Positions 41,631 through 50,771 of a stretch of 64,000 bases of DNA are shown here, piece after piece. The stretch comes from Bog-756 sp963756515 (GTDB lineage Bacteria; Actinomycetota; Acidimicrobiia; Acidimicrobiales; RAAP-2). The notes beneath the pieces were generated by a model. It did not search any database, was not told the DNA's origin, and worked only from the letters and a program-made list of their open reading frames with translations. Each line of letters begins with the position of its first letter. The stretch's first letter is position 1. Position numbers and translations under genes: made by a program. Location: contig CAVWNV010000003.1 of NCBI GenBank assembly GCA_963756515.1, forward strand, positions 124,001 to 188,000, written 5' to 3'.

Positions 41631-43157
41631 CTACCCTCGTCCGGCCCCGGGGGGGCGCTCACCGGCGCCGTCCGGGTCGGGGCCGTCGCGCTCTTCCACC
41701 AGGGCGGCCCGGTTGAACTTCATGGCCTCGCTGCGTGGAATGGAGTCCACGAACTCCACCGACTTGGGCACCTTGTAGGGGGCCAGGCGCTCCCGGGCGA
41801 AGGTGGTGACGCCCTCGGCGTCCAGGGCCGGGTCCGACGCCTGGACGATGGCATGGACCCGCCGTCCCCACTCGGGGTCGCGCAGCCCCACCACCACCAC
41901 ATCGGTGATGCCAGGGTGCTCGCTCAGTGCCGCCTCCACCTCGGCCGGGTAGACGTTCACGGCGCCGGTCACGATCAGATCCACCCGGCGGTCGGCCATG
42001 TAGAGGAAGCCGTCCTCGTCCAACCACCCGAGGTCACCCACCGACGTGAACCCGTCGGCGGTGGTGTCCATGGGCTTCACGTCGTTGCCGACATAGGTGG
42101 CCAGCGGGCCGGTAGGGGTGCGGAGGTAGATGCCCCCGACCTCGCCGGGTGGGAGCGGCTGCCCCGACTCGTCGAGGACCCGGATCTCGGTGGTGGACAT
42201 ACCCCGGCCCAGGGTGCCCGGGTGCGCCAGCCACTGGTCGCCCCGGCACACCACGATCCCGAAGGTCTCCGAGGCGCCGTAGGACATGAAGAAGTGCTCC
42301 GGCCCGACCAGTTCGATCCAGCGGTGGCCGAGCCACACCGGCAGGGGCGAGGCGCCCTGCTGGACCCAGCGCAGACTGGACAGGTCCCGACCCTCGATGC
42401 CCGGAACCTGGGCCAGGCGCTGCAGCATGGGTGTGGCGGCGATGAACCCGGTGACCCGGTGCCGTTCGATCAGGTCCAGCATCAGCGGAGCGTTGAAGCG
42501 CTCCAGCAGGATGATGGGATCCCCGCCCAAGAGGGTGCGGAAGGCGGTGAATCCATTGGTGTGGTAGAGCGGCGCCGGGCACAGCACCAGCTGGGGGCGC
42601 TCCATGGGCCCGAAGTCGGCCACCACCATGGAGGTCACGTTGGTGGAGTGCAGGAACAGGGCCGGTTGGGTCTGCAGGATGACCTTGGGTGTGCCGGTGG
42701 AGCCGGAGCTGCACACCCCCCAGCCCCTCGGGGAGATCACCTCGGGCAACGGGGTGACCGGGGCGTCGACACTCTCGTGCACCAGCGCCAGCCGATCGGC
42801 CCCGAGCACCAGCGCCGGGTCCAGAACCTCGAGGAGGCGGTTGCGCTCCCAGTCGGGCAGGTCCCATCGCACCGGGACCACCGTGGCCCCGACCTTCCAC
42901 CCCGCGAATCCGGCCAACAGGTGCTCCGGCGAGTTCGGCAGGCACACGGCCAGACGGTCCCCGAACCCTAGGCCCTCCTGCGCGAAGACGTGGGCCAGCT
43001 GCGTCGAACGGGTGTCGAGGTCGCGCCAGCCGATGGTCTCCTCGTCGCCGGACAGGCGCACGAAGGTCACTGCCGTGGCATCGCCGCGCTCCTCGGCCAG
43101 CTGCGCCAGCCGGGTGCCGTAGGGCACTGCGTCGTCTTCGGTCGGAACCGAACTCAC
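41631..43157 (-). CDS. AMP-dependent acyl-CoA synthetase
   Basis: The 508-residue ANL enzyme has GVCSSGSTGTPKVILQTQ, FFMSYGASETFGIVV, DGFTSVGDLGWLDEDGFLYM, VTGAVNVYPAEVE and a final SEAMKFNRAAL in which Lys takes the catalytic place. The N of VNVYPAE instead of GGENI-like motifs is as in the bile-acid and steroid-type synthetase groups, though the substrate cannot be named. GTG 43157 follows GGGGGAT and gives a normal N-terminus; longer in-frame extension is GC-shadow only. It leads the minus-strand array 33029-43157 and is divergent from the amidohydrolase. Confidence 0.9.
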   Translation of the reverse strand: MSSVPTEDDAVPYGTRLAQLAEERGDATAVTFVRLSGDEETIGWRDLDTRSTQLAHVFAQEGLGFGDRLAVCLPNSPEHLLAGFAGWKVGATVVPVRWDLPDWERNRLLEVLDPALVLGADRLALVHESVDAPVTPLPEVISPRGWGVCSSGSTGTPKVILQTQPALFLHSTNVTSMVVADFGPMERPQLVLCPAPLYHTNGFTAFRTLLGGDPIILLERFNAPLMLDLIERHRVTGFIAATPMLQRLAQVPGIEGRDLSSLRWVQQGASPLPVWLGHRWIELVGPEHFFMSYGASETFGIVVCRGDQWLAHPGTLGRGMSTTEIRVLDESGQPLPPGEVGGIYLRTPTGPLATYVGNDVKPMDTTADGFTSVGDLGWLDEDGFLYMADRRVDLIVTGAVNVYPAEVEAALSEHPGITDVVVVGLRDPEWGRRVHAIVQASDPALDAEGVTTFARERLAPYKVPKSVEFVDSIPRSEAMKFNRAALVEERDGPDPDGAGERPPGAGRG

Positions 43158-43413
43158 GCCGTCATCCCCCAAGCCTCGACCCCTCACACGCGCCGCACTT
43201 CCACCGGACCGGTCGGATGGTAGCGCAAAGGTCATTTCCACCTGACATTGGGGACTGTTAGCTTGGGAGGAGAAGGGGGATATCACGCCGCCCGCGGCCC
43301 GGGCCGGCGTCGTCCCATCTCCCGGGAGGATCCGGCCGACCTCGGCATCGCCGCCGGCCGGCGCAGACGCCGCCACAGAGGCAGTTCGTTCAGAGGTAGT
43401 AAGGAGTAGGACC

Positions 43414-44610
43414 ATGCCACGATCGCTCGACTTTCCGGTCTTCGACGCCGACAACCACATGTACGAGACCACGGACGCCTTCACCAAGTACCTCCCGCCG
43501 GAGTACGAGGGCCTGGTCCAGTACGTCGAGGTGAACGGTCGTACCAAAATCGCCCTGAAGGGCCAGATCAGCGAGTACATCCCCAACCCGACGTTCTCGG
43601 TGGTGGCGGCTCCGGGGGCGCAGGAGGAGTACTTCCGGAACGGGAATCCGGAAGGGAAGTCGCGGCGCGAGATCATGGGCAAGCCCATCCGGTCCCCGGC
43701 CGCCTTCAGCGAGCCCGGGCCGCGGCTCGAGCTCATGGACGAGCTGGGCCTCGATCGGGCCCTCATGTGGCCCACCCTGGCCAGCCTGCTCGAGGAGCGG
43801 CTGCGGGGCGACCCGCAGGCCACCCACGCCGTGGTGCACGCGCTCAACCAATGGATGCACGAGCACTGGACCTTCAACTACGAAGGTCGCATCTTCCCCA
43901 CCCCGGTCGTGCACATGGGCATCGTGGACCAGGCCATCCGGGAGTTGGAGTGGGTGCTCGAGCGTGGGGCGAAGATCATCCTCATCCGGCCGGCGCCGGT
44001 CCACGGGTTCATGGGGCCGCGCTCGCCGGCCCTCCCCGAGTTCGACCCCTTCTGGTCGTTGGTAGCCGAAGCCGGCATCGCGGTGGGTATGCACGCCTCC
44101 GACTCGGGCTACCAGCGGTACATGAACGAGTGGGAGGGCATCACCGACGAGATGACCCCGTTCAAAGGGGGATCGGGCTTCCAGGCCATCGTCTCCCACC
44201 AGAGCCGACCCATCACCGACACCATGGCCTCGCTCATCGGCCACGGACTGTGCTCGCGGTTCCCCACCCTGCGGTTCGCCCCGGTGGAGAACGGCAGCGG
44301 TTGGGTCCGACCTCTCCTCCGCGACCTCGAGCACGCCTACTCGGTGGCGCCGCGCGCCTTCGACGAGGATCCGGTCGAGGTGTTCAAGCGGAACATCTAC
44401 GTCCACCCGTTCCACGAGGAGGACCCCATCGGCCTGGTGGGGCTGCTCGGGGCCGACCGTGTCCTGTTCGGATCGGACTACCCGCACCCCGAGGGCCTGG
44501 CTGACCCGCTCAGCTTCGTCGACGAACTGTCGGCGCTCCCCCACGAGGACGTGGTCAAGATCATGGGCGGCAACCTGAACCACCTGATGAAGTTGGACCT
44601 GGCATCGTGA
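43414..44610 (+). CDS. Amidohydrolase-2-family metal-dependent hydrolase
   Basis: The 398-residue protein belongs to the amidohydrolase-2 (ACMSD-like) family. It begins with LDFPVFDADNHMYET, where the usual DxHxH metal motif appears as DADNH, and has VAEAGIAVGMHASDSGY, IGHGLCSRFPTLRFAPVENG and VLFGSDYPHPEGL with the last Asp ligand. Such proteins decarboxylate or hydrolyse cyclic or aromatic acids. ATG 43414 has a good AAGGAG ribosome site. It is a lone plus-strand gene between two minus-strand catabolic blocks. Confidence 0.92.
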   Translation: MPRSLDFPVFDADNHMYETTDAFTKYLPPEYEGLVQYVEVNGRTKIALKGQISEYIPNPTFSVVAAPGAQEEYFRNGNPEGKSRREIMGKPIRSPAAFSEPGPRLELMDELGLDRALMWPTLASLLEERLRGDPQATHAVVHALNQWMHEHWTFNYEGRIFPTPVVHMGIVDQAIRELEWVLERGAKIILIRPAPVHGFMGPRSPALPEFDPFWSLVAEAGIAVGMHASDSGYQRYMNEWEGITDEMTPFKGGSGFQAIVSHQSRPITDTMASLIGHGLCSRFPTLRFAPVENGSGWVRPLLRDLEHAYSVAPRAFDEDPVEVFKRNIYVHPFHEEDPIGLVGLLGADRVLFGSDYPHPEGLADPLSFVDELSALPHEDVVKIMGGNLNHLMKLDLAS

Positions 44611-44617
44611 TGCTGAT

Positions 44618-44650
44618 GGCGGACTGACCGGTCGGACGACACGGTCCGCC
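44618..44650. terminator. Weak hairpin between convergent genes
   Basis: GGCGGAC (44618-44624) and GTCCGCC (44644-44650) pair over a 19-base loop between the amidohydrolase stop and the dehydrogenase stop. There is no T tract. Confidence 0.3.
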
Positions 44651-44673
44651 CCGTACCGGCCGATGCCGCGGTA

Positions 44674-45957
44674 CTACTCGCGGCGGGCCGGCGAGCGGTT
44701 GTGACGGACCTCGTCGAAGGGCCGGTCACGGTCGGCCGCGAACTCGCGGGGCATGCCCAGCACCCGTTCACTGATGATGTTGCGCTGCATCTCGTTGCTG
44801 CCGCCACCGAGGCTGTTGCTCTGTCTCGACAGGTAGGCCACCGCGGCCGTCCCGGCCGGGTCCCCGTCGGTCCATGCGCCCGCGGCACCGCCGGCGATCT
44901 CGAGTCCGATGTCGAATCGGCGCTCCGAGTTGGTGCCGGCGAAGAGACGGGTCAGCGCCCCCGCCGGGCCCGGCATGGCGCCGGTCCTGATTCCCTCGGA
45001 CACCCGCTCGGTCAGCTGGCCCTGGACCCGGTCGTTGGTGCGGGCCTCGGCCAGTAGCTGGCGCACGACCGGGTCGCCGGTCTGGCCCGTAGCCCGGGCC
45101 AGATCCTCGAGATCGGAACGCTGGCCGCCCCTGGAGGCGTTGCCCATGCCCAGTCCGCTGGAGTAGGGCGAACCACCTCCCACTGCGTCGCGCTCGTGAT
45201 ACAGCAGCCGTGAGGCCACGGTCCATCCGTCGTTGACCCCGCCCAGGACGTCGGAAGCCGGAAGGAGCACGTCGTCGAAGTACTCCTGACAGAACTCGGC
45301 CGTGCCGTTGATCATCTTGATCCGCTGGACCTCGATCCCGGGCTGGTGGATCTTCAGGATGAACATGGTCAGGCCCTGGTGCTTGGGCACACTGGAGTCC
45401 GTGCGGGCCAGGCACAACGAGTAGTCGGCGCGGAACGCGCCCGAACTCCAGATCTTCGATCCGTTGAGGACGAAGACATCCCCGTCCCGTGTGGCCGTGG
45501 TGACCAGGCCGGCCAGGTCGGAACCGCCGCTGGGCTCGGACAGGAACTGTACCCACAGCTCGTCCCCACGGAGGATGGCCGGGATGTGCTGCGACTTCTG
45601 CTCCTCTGTCCCGAAGTCGAGGATGGTGGGGGCCAGGATGGTCAGGGTCGGCACGTTGAACGTGGTCGGCATCTGGTACCCCATCGACTCCCGGGTGAAG
45701 GCGCGTTGGTGGGCCCGGGTCAGGCCCTGGCCTCCGTACTCGGCCGGGTAGCAGATTCCGGCGTACCCCCCGTCGAACAGGAGCCGCTGGAGTTGACGGG
45801 CCCGGACAGCCATCTCGTCCTCTTGGGCCAGCTGCCAGTTGTCCCGTCCCTCCGGCAGCCGCGGCATCGTCGCCTCCAGCCACGCCCGGGCCGACCGTCG
45901 GTACGCCTCGAGCTCCTCTGCGTCCACCGGCTCGTCCACCACGTCCCGTTCACTCAT
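44674..45957 (-). CDS. Acyl-CoA dehydrogenase, large (FadE-like) subunit
   Basis: This 427-residue product is a large subunit: ICYPAEYGGQGLTRAHQ, FLSEPSGGSDLAGLV (Ser-Gly-Gly variant of EPxAGSD), VLNGSKIWSSGAFRADYS, and GGGSNEMQRNIISERVLG at the end. An insertion of about 30 residues (YSSGLGMGNASRGGQRSDL region) is longer than in the other copies. ATG 45957 follows the small-subunit stop after one base (TGAGATG), so both chains are made in a coupled way. The C-terminal tail is charged. It is the third two-gene dehydrogenase of the window, here in tandem instead of divergent. Confidence 0.93.
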   Translation of the reverse strand: MSERDVVDEPVDAEELEAYRRSARAWLEATMPRLPEGRDNWQLAQEDEMAVRARQLQRLLFDGGYAGICYPAEYGGQGLTRAHQRAFTRESMGYQMPTTFNVPTLTILAPTILDFGTEEQKSQHIPAILRGDELWVQFLSEPSGGSDLAGLVTTATRDGDVFVLNGSKIWSSGAFRADYSLCLARTDSSVPKHQGLTMFILKIHQPGIEVQRIKMINGTAEFCQEYFDDVLLPASDVLGGVNDGWTVASRLLYHERDAVGGGSPYSSGLGMGNASRGGQRSDLEDLARATGQTGDPVVRQLLAEARTNDRVQGQLTERVSEGIRTGAMPGPAGALTRLFAGTNSERRFDIGLEIAGGAAGAWTDGDPAGTAAVAYLSRQSNSLGGGSNEMQRNIISERVLGMPREFAADRDRPFDEVRHNRSPARRE

Positions 45958-45958
45958 C

Positions 45959-47086
45959 TCAGACTCCTATCCCTGCGGCGATGCGCTGGCGATGGTCTCG
46001 TGGCGTCCCGAATTGGGCCCGGTCCTGGACCACCCGGCGGAGGTAGAGGTGGAGATCGTGGTCCCATGTCACCCCGATGCCTCCGTGGAGCTGTACGCAG
46101 TCCTGGACGATGACCGGGGCGTGGTCACCGATGTAGGACTTGGCCACGCTGACCAACTCGGCCGCCAGGGGCGAGCCCGTGTCGACGGCCCGGGCCGCGG
46201 CCGCGGCGGTGGCGTGACAGGACTCCAACCACATCTTCATGTCGGCGAACCGGTGCTTCAGCGCCTGATAGGACACCAGCGGGCGCCCGAACGAGTACCG
46301 ATCCTCGGCGTACTCCACGGTGAAGGCGAACACCCGGTCGACGGCACCGGCCATCTCGAAGCACTGCAGGACCACGGCGTCGAGGAGCTGACGCTCCACG
46401 TCGGGTCCGGCCGCGCCGGGCTCGCCGACCACCGCATCGGCGGCCACCTCGACCTGATCGAACCGAAGGTGGGCGAAGCGTCGGACCAGGTCGATGCTCT
46501 CGGCCCGGTGGGCGGTGAGGCCCGGGGTTCCCGAGGGGATCACGAACTGGGCCGGACCTCCGTCCATCCGGGCCGTCACGAGCACCAGATCCGCCTCCGC
46601 TCCGGCCTCCACCGGCGCGGTCGATCCGTCGAGCACGAAGCCGTCGCCCCTGACCGAGGCGTGAACCGGGCCGACACCGTCGTCGCCACCGGACCCGGCT
46701 CGCTCGGGGCACCAGGTCGCCACGGTCTCCCCGCCCACCAGCCCGGCCAGCTCCTTGTGCGGCGTGGTCTCCTCTGCCCGCGACAGGGCCGCAGCCACCA
46801 CGTTGGTCGGGATCAGCGGCCCCGGCGCCACCCGCCGCCCGAACTCCTCGGCCACCAGAGCCAGGTCGGAGAGCCCCTGTCCCGAGACCGACCCTCCCCC
46901 ATGGTCCTCGGCCACCAGCATGGAGACCCAGCCCAGCTCGGCCCCACGGCGCCACCAGCTCCGATCGAAGCCGGCGGGCTCGTCCTCGGCCAGGCCCCGA
47001 ACGGTCTCCAGCGGGCAGGTGTCCTCGAGGAACTTGGCGGTCGTCTCGTGAAACAGCTGTTGGTCGTCGGTCAGTCCGAACTCCAC
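45959..47086 (-). CDS. Acyl-CoA dehydrogenase, small (FadE-like) subunit
   Basis: The 375-residue product has VEFGLTDDQQLFHETT at the start, VEYAEDRYSFGRPLVSYQ in the middle and LHGGIGVTWDHDLHLYLRR near the end, and lacks EPxAGSD. GTG 47086 is chosen since GAAGGG lies 7 bases before it and the VEF start equals that of the other small subunits; TTG 47092 is less likely. It precedes the large subunit by one base. The two very probably form one heteromeric flavoenzyme. Confidence 0.92.
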   Translation of the reverse strand: MEFGLTDDQQLFHETTAKFLEDTCPLETVRGLAEDEPAGFDRSWWRRGAELGWVSMLVAEDHGGGSVSGQGLSDLALVAEEFGRRVAPGPLIPTNVVAAALSRAEETTPHKELAGLVGGETVATWCPERAGSGGDDGVGPVHASVRGDGFVLDGSTAPVEAGAEADLVLVTARMDGGPAQFVIPSGTPGLTAHRAESIDLVRRFAHLRFDQVEVAADAVVGEPGAAGPDVERQLLDAVVLQCFEMAGAVDRVFAFTVEYAEDRYSFGRPLVSYQALKHRFADMKMWLESCHATAAAAARAVDTGSPLAAELVSVAKSYIGDHAPVIVQDCVQLHGGIGVTWDHDLHLYLRRVVQDRAQFGTPRDHRQRIAAGIGV

Positions 47087-47437
47087 GGTCAACGCCCTTC
47101 TCTGTGTCGGGATGCCATCGTCTTGTGCGGCGGTGCCGTCTCGGACCGGCCCGTGCCGGCCGGGAACGGCCGGAACCTACCGGCCATGCCGAGCCCGGCT
47201 GCTCACCGGAGCACCGACCGGACCGGCCACCCCGCCGGCGGCCCGGGCCCGGACCCGACCATGGAAGGGGTGTGGTTCGTCGCGGTCCATGTCGGCCCCT
47301 CACCCTCCCGCCTCGCTCCGGCCTGACCCTGTGCACAATGGGACGGCCTTACCGAGAATCATCGTTCCGGCAGGAGAGTATCGTGCTCCGCCACGAAGGC
47401 CGCAACCTCACGGGACCGAGCCGGCCCGTGGGCTCGG
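47087..47437. other. Gap of about 350 bases without a clear gene
   Basis: This stretch lies upstream of the dehydrogenase pair and downstream of the PaaG-like gene. I see no convincing frame, RNA gene or strong promoter. An 8-base palindrome TGTGCACA stands at 47330-47337 in the least GC-rich part, and could mark the control region for the dehydrogenase pair. Confidence 0.4.
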
Positions 47438-48238
47438 TCAGCCGATCGAGCGGAAGTCGGGGCTGCGCTTCTCCGAGAAGGCGGCCATCCCCTCGGCCAT
47501 CTCGGCCGACACGGCCGCCATGGCCTGGGCCTGGGCCTCACGGTCCAGCGACTCCGAGAGGCTGCTCTCGAACGTAGCGTTCAGCAGTTGCTTGGACAGC
47601 CCGAGGGACCGGACGGGGCCGGCGGCCAGTCGCGCCGCCAGCTCGGATGCCTCCGTGGCCAGTTCGTCGACGGTCGGGAGGCACCGGTAGGCGAGACCGA
47701 GGGACACGGCCTCGGCTCCCACAGCACCCTCGCCCAGCATCACCATGGCCTTGGCCCTCGGCAGCCCGACCAACCGGGGCAGGAGGTAGGCGCCCCCGGC
47801 GTCGACGACGAGTCCCCAGCGGGCGAAGGACCAGACGAACCGGGCCTGGTCGCACAGCAGCACGAAATCACAGGCCAGGGCCAGGTGGGCACCGGGGCCC
47901 ACCGCCGTCCCGTTGACCGCGGCCACCGTGGGCTTGTCCAGCTCCCAGAGCTCGCGGATGAAGGCCTGGACCCCGTTGCGCAGCGCCTCGCTGGTCGTGC
48001 GGGGGTTGAATCCGGCCGACCCCGATGCGGCCACCGTCGATTGACGCAGATCCATGCCGGCACAGAAGGCATCGCCCACGCCGGTGACGAGCAGGGCGCG
48101 GACCTCGGGGTCCGAGCGGGCCTGGCGGACGCGGGCCACGATCTCGTCCCTCATCTCCGGAGTCAGGGCGTTCTTGGCCTCGGGCCGGTCGAGTACCAAC
48201 CGGGCCACGTTGTCCTCACCGACGTCGTAGCGGATCAT
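47438..48238 (-). CDS. Crotonase-family isomerase, PaaG-like
   Basis: The 266-residue protein is a crotonase with VARLVLDRPEAKNALTPE, AFCAGMDLRQS and VGPGAHLALACDFVLL. The hydratase Glu pair is missing (His and Phe at those places). The motif VVDAGGAYLLPRLVG has the Asp that serves as the catalytic acid in PaaG-type epoxyphenylacetyl-CoA isomerases and some enoyl-CoA isomerases, so isomerisation is more likely than hydration. ATG 48238 lies 6 bases behind TACGTT. It starts 41 bases after the redoxin gene on the same strand but with its own promoter-like box. Confidence 0.9.
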   Translation of the reverse strand: MIRYDVGEDNVARLVLDRPEAKNALTPEMRDEIVARVRQARSDPEVRALLVTGVGDAFCAGMDLRQSTVAASGSAGFNPRTTSEALRNGVQAFIRELWELDKPTVAAVNGTAVGPGAHLALACDFVLLCDQARFVWSFARWGLVVDAGGAYLLPRLVGLPRAKAMVMLGEGAVGAEAVSLGLAYRCLPTVDELATEASELAARLAAGPVRSLGLSKQLLNATFESSLSESLDREAQAQAMAAVSAEMAEGMAAFSEKRSPDFRSIG

Positions 48239-48250
48239 CGGCCCAACGTA
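48236..48250 (-). promoter_or_regulatory. TANNNT box giving a probable leaderless start
   Basis: On the minus strand TACGTT (48250-48245) is followed by 6 bases and ATG 48238. There is no ribosome site. Confidence 0.5.
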
Positions 48251-48279
48251 GGCGAAGGCCGCGCCGCCGTGCCGGTGGG

Positions 48280-49335
48280 TCAGACACCCGGCCCGGTGGC
48301 GGTGACCGGGGGCAGGCCGTGGTACGGCATGCCCTTCTGCTTCCACTCCTCGTACCGGGCCAGGAAGGCGTCCCCGAACGGATCCACTCCCACCAAGGGC
48401 ATCCCGGCCCGCCAGATGGTCAGGTCGTCGGGAGCCAACTCCGAGGCCCGGGTCACATGGCGGCGGGTGGCCTCCTCGTTGCCCTGGCGATGGGCCTCCG
48501 ACGCCATCCGGAAGTGCAGTCGGGCCAGCACTTCGTCCTCGGACAGGTCCGCCACGGCGCCACGGGCCTGGTCCTCGGTCACCGGTACCTCGCCGTCCCT
48601 CGCCCACCGTCGGATCTCGTCGAGGTGGGGGCCGGACGGAACCCCGGTGAAGTCGGCGAAGATGTCGCTGCCGAAGGCCAGCCCGTTGGGGCGCACGATG
48701 TTGTCGTCCTCGTCGATCCACACCACCGTGGGGACGTTGGAGATGGCGTAGGACTCGGTCAACACGTGCTGGGGGTCGTAGAGGACCGGCATGGTGATCC
48801 CCTCCGTCCAGGGCCGCACGTCCTCGGCCGACTGGTCGATGGCCACGGCGACGACGGTGAACCCGTCGGAGGAGAGCTCGTCGTGGAGGGCCTGCCAGCC
48901 CGGTAGGTCGTACCGGCATCCGCACCAGCTGGAGAACGTGACCAGGGCCTTCTTCTGTCCGGCCCACTCGGCCAGCGCATGGAGGGCCCCGTCGACGTCA
49001 GGGAGCTCGAACGGTGGGGCATGCAGGTCCTCCAGCGCCTGGCGTCGGAGCTCGGCCGACAGGGCCACGGCCATCAGACCGGCTTCGATGTCCACCACCG
49101 CCGGGCGGCCGAGGGCCCCGGCCACCGCCACCAGGTCCAGGCGCCCACCGACCCGGAGGGCGTCGACGTCGCGGACCGGGACGCACGTGCTCGCCTGGCA
49201 CAGGCCGGACGGCTTGAGCTCCCAGCCCAGGGCCTCGGGGAGACGGTCGGTGTCGACCAGGAAGGTGTGACGGGCCGGATCGGGCGTGGCCTCCACCGTG
49301 CGCGCCTCGGTGTCGATGATGGTGATCAGGGTCAC
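48280..49335 (-). CDS. Thioredoxin-like (TlpA/ResA-type) protein
   Basis: The 351-residue protein has a thioredoxin-like domain from about residue 110 to 230. The redox motif reads SSWCGCRYDLPGW, so the usual CxxC is changed to WCGC, and NVPTVVWIDEDDNIV holds the cis-Pro. An N-terminal domain of about 100 residues carries CQASTCVPVRD, another Cys pair, and a C-terminal helical part resembles a short TPR-like tail. No signal peptide is visible, so it is probably cytoplasmic. GTG 49335 overlaps the MurD-like stop (GTGA), tying it to the cell-wall genes. Function is unknown. Confidence 0.85.
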   Translation of the reverse strand: MTLITIIDTEARTVEATPDPARHTFLVDTDRLPEALGWELKPSGLCQASTCVPVRDVDALRVGGRLDLVAVAGALGRPAVVDIEAGLMAVALSAELRRQALEDLHAPPFELPDVDGALHALAEWAGQKKALVTFSSWCGCRYDLPGWQALHDELSSDGFTVVAVAIDQSAEDVRPWTEGITMPVLYDPQHVLTESYAISNVPTVVWIDEDDNIVRPNGLAFGSDIFADFTGVPSGPHLDEIRRWARDGEVPVTEDQARGAVADLSEDEVLARLHFRMASEAHRQGNEEATRRHVTRASELAPDDLTIWRAGMPLVGVDPFGDAFLARYEEWKQKGMPYHGLPPVTATGPGV

Positions 49336-50771
49336 TCGGCCTCTCCTCCGTCACTCCGGACCGTCCCTGCGTCCGGGACCACACCGTGGCCGCCGCTCCC
49401 CGCACTGTCAAAATCGGCCCCCGTGGGGTCCAGGCCCGCCGCGGCCACGAACTGCCGGCTCCGGGCACCGAACCCGCCCTCGCCGTCGGGGGTCGGCGCA
49501 GCCGGTGAGAAGAGGACCACACCGCCGCGGGGGGTCACGGCCACCGCCGCCTCCACCGCCTCGGCCAGGTCGTCCGCCGCCACGGCCGACGACGACCGGC
49601 CGGCCCCCCTCGAGGCCAGGGCGTCGATCAAGCGCTGGTGGTCAGGGGGGAGCACGACCACCCGCGGGGCGGGACGCCGGAGGAAGAGGGCATCGACCAG
49701 GTCCCCGGGGTCGACGCCACGGTCGGCCCCACCCAGGATGACGGTGACCTCCCGGCCCGGGAAGGCACCGAGCGAGGCCACGGTGGCAAAGGGATTGGAG
49801 GCGAGGGCGTCGTCGACGAAGGTCAGGCCGTGGCGCTCCCCGACGGTCCGGCACCGCGAGGGCAGGCCGTCGAAGCCGTCCACCACGGCCTCGAGGGTGG
49901 CGGGGGAAGGCGGGGTCCCGTTGAGGAGGGTGGCCCCGGTGATGGCGCCGCACAGGTTCCAGAGGTTGTGCCGGCCCGGCGGCCGTAGGCGGGATCCGTC
50001 CAGCACCGGGGTCCCGTCGACGGCCACGCCACCGGCATCGTCCACCCGGACCCGGCCCGCCGGTCCGAACAACGTCCGGGCCGGGTGGCCCTCGGTGCGT
50101 CGGACCGCCTCGTCGCTACCGGCATTGACGGCCAGCGCTCCCGGCGGCCCGGCCTCGATCAACCGGAGCTTGTCCCGGTAGTAGGCCTCCTGGCCGCCAT
50201 GCCAGTCGAGGTGGTCGGGAGCCAGACTGGTCAGCACGACGACGCCGGGGCTCACTTCCACGTCGGCGGCCTGGTAGGAGGAGACCTCGACCACGTAGGC
50301 ATCCACCAGCGGCCTCCCGTACGACTCCACCACCGGGACCCCGATGTTCCCGATCAGGGCGACTTCCATCCCCTCCCGATCGAGGATGGATGCGGTCAGT
50401 GCCGCCGTCGTGCTCTTCCCCTTGGTGCCGGTCACGGCGATCACCCGGGCATCGGCGAAGTCCTCCAGCCACAGTGCCATGGCCGTGGTGACCGTCACAC
50501 CCTCCGACCGGGCCAGATCCAGCTCGGGCCGGTAGCGGCTGACGCCGGGAGCGCGCACCACCACGTCGATGGCCGACCAGGTGACGTCGCCGGGGGCCAG
50601 CACCCGGGCCCCGGTCCCGACCTGGTGGTCGAGATGGACCTGGGCGTCGGCGCTGTCGTCGATGTACATGGGCTCCGCACCCCGTTGGATCAGCAGTCGG
50701 ACCATGGCCAGTCCCTCGCGGCCGAGGCCCCAGACGGCCACCCGGCGCTCGCACAGCTCGTCGAGGGTCAC
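49332..50771 (-). CDS. MurD-family UDP-MurNAc-L-Ala glutamate ligase (MurD2 type)
   Basis: The 479-residue Mur ligase has VAVWGLGREGLAMVRLL at the start, the ATP site VIAVTGTKGKSTTAALTA, VEVSSYQAADV, LAPDHLDWHGG with the Mur His/Asp motif, and FVDDALASNPFATVASL in the C-domain. This is a complete MurD-type enzyme that adds glutamate to UDP-MurNAc-L-Ala. Its gene overlaps that of a MurL-like epimerase by four bases (GTGA). In Xanthomonas, MurD2 adds L-Glu and MurL then epimerises it to D-Glu; the pairing here suggests the same. Usual MurD using D-Glu cannot be excluded from sequence alone. Confidence 0.88.
   Translation of the reverse strand: MTLDELCERRVAVWGLGREGLAMVRLLIQRGAEPMYIDDSADAQVHLDHQVGTGARVLAPGDVTWSAIDVVVRAPGVSRYRPELDLARSEGVTVTTAMALWLEDFADARVIAVTGTKGKSTTAALTASILDREGMEVALIGNIGVPVVESYGRPLVDAYVVEVSSYQAADVEVSPGVVVLTSLAPDHLDWHGGQEAYYRDKLRLIEAGPPGALAVNAGSDEAVRRTEGHPARTLFGPAGRVRVDDAGGVAVDGTPVLDGSRLRPPGRHNLWNLCGAITGATLLNGTPPSPATLEAVVDGFDGLPSRCRTVGERHGLTFVDDALASNPFATVASLGAFPGREVTVILGGADRGVDPGDLVDALFLRRPAPRVVVLPPDHQRLIDALASRGAGRSSSAVAADDLAEAVEAAVAVTPRGGVVLFSPAAPTPDGEGGFGARSRQFVAAAGLDPTGADFDSAGSGGHGVVPDAGTVRSDGGEAE

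Noticed and set aside
43158..43877. Long N-terminal extension of the synthetase starting at 43157
   Set aside because: It would run antisense through the amidohydrolase and lacks family features.
47274..47330. Short plus-strand frame MEGVWFVAVHVGPSP...
   Set aside because: Only about 21 codons, no ribosome site at useful spacing and no support from neighbours.
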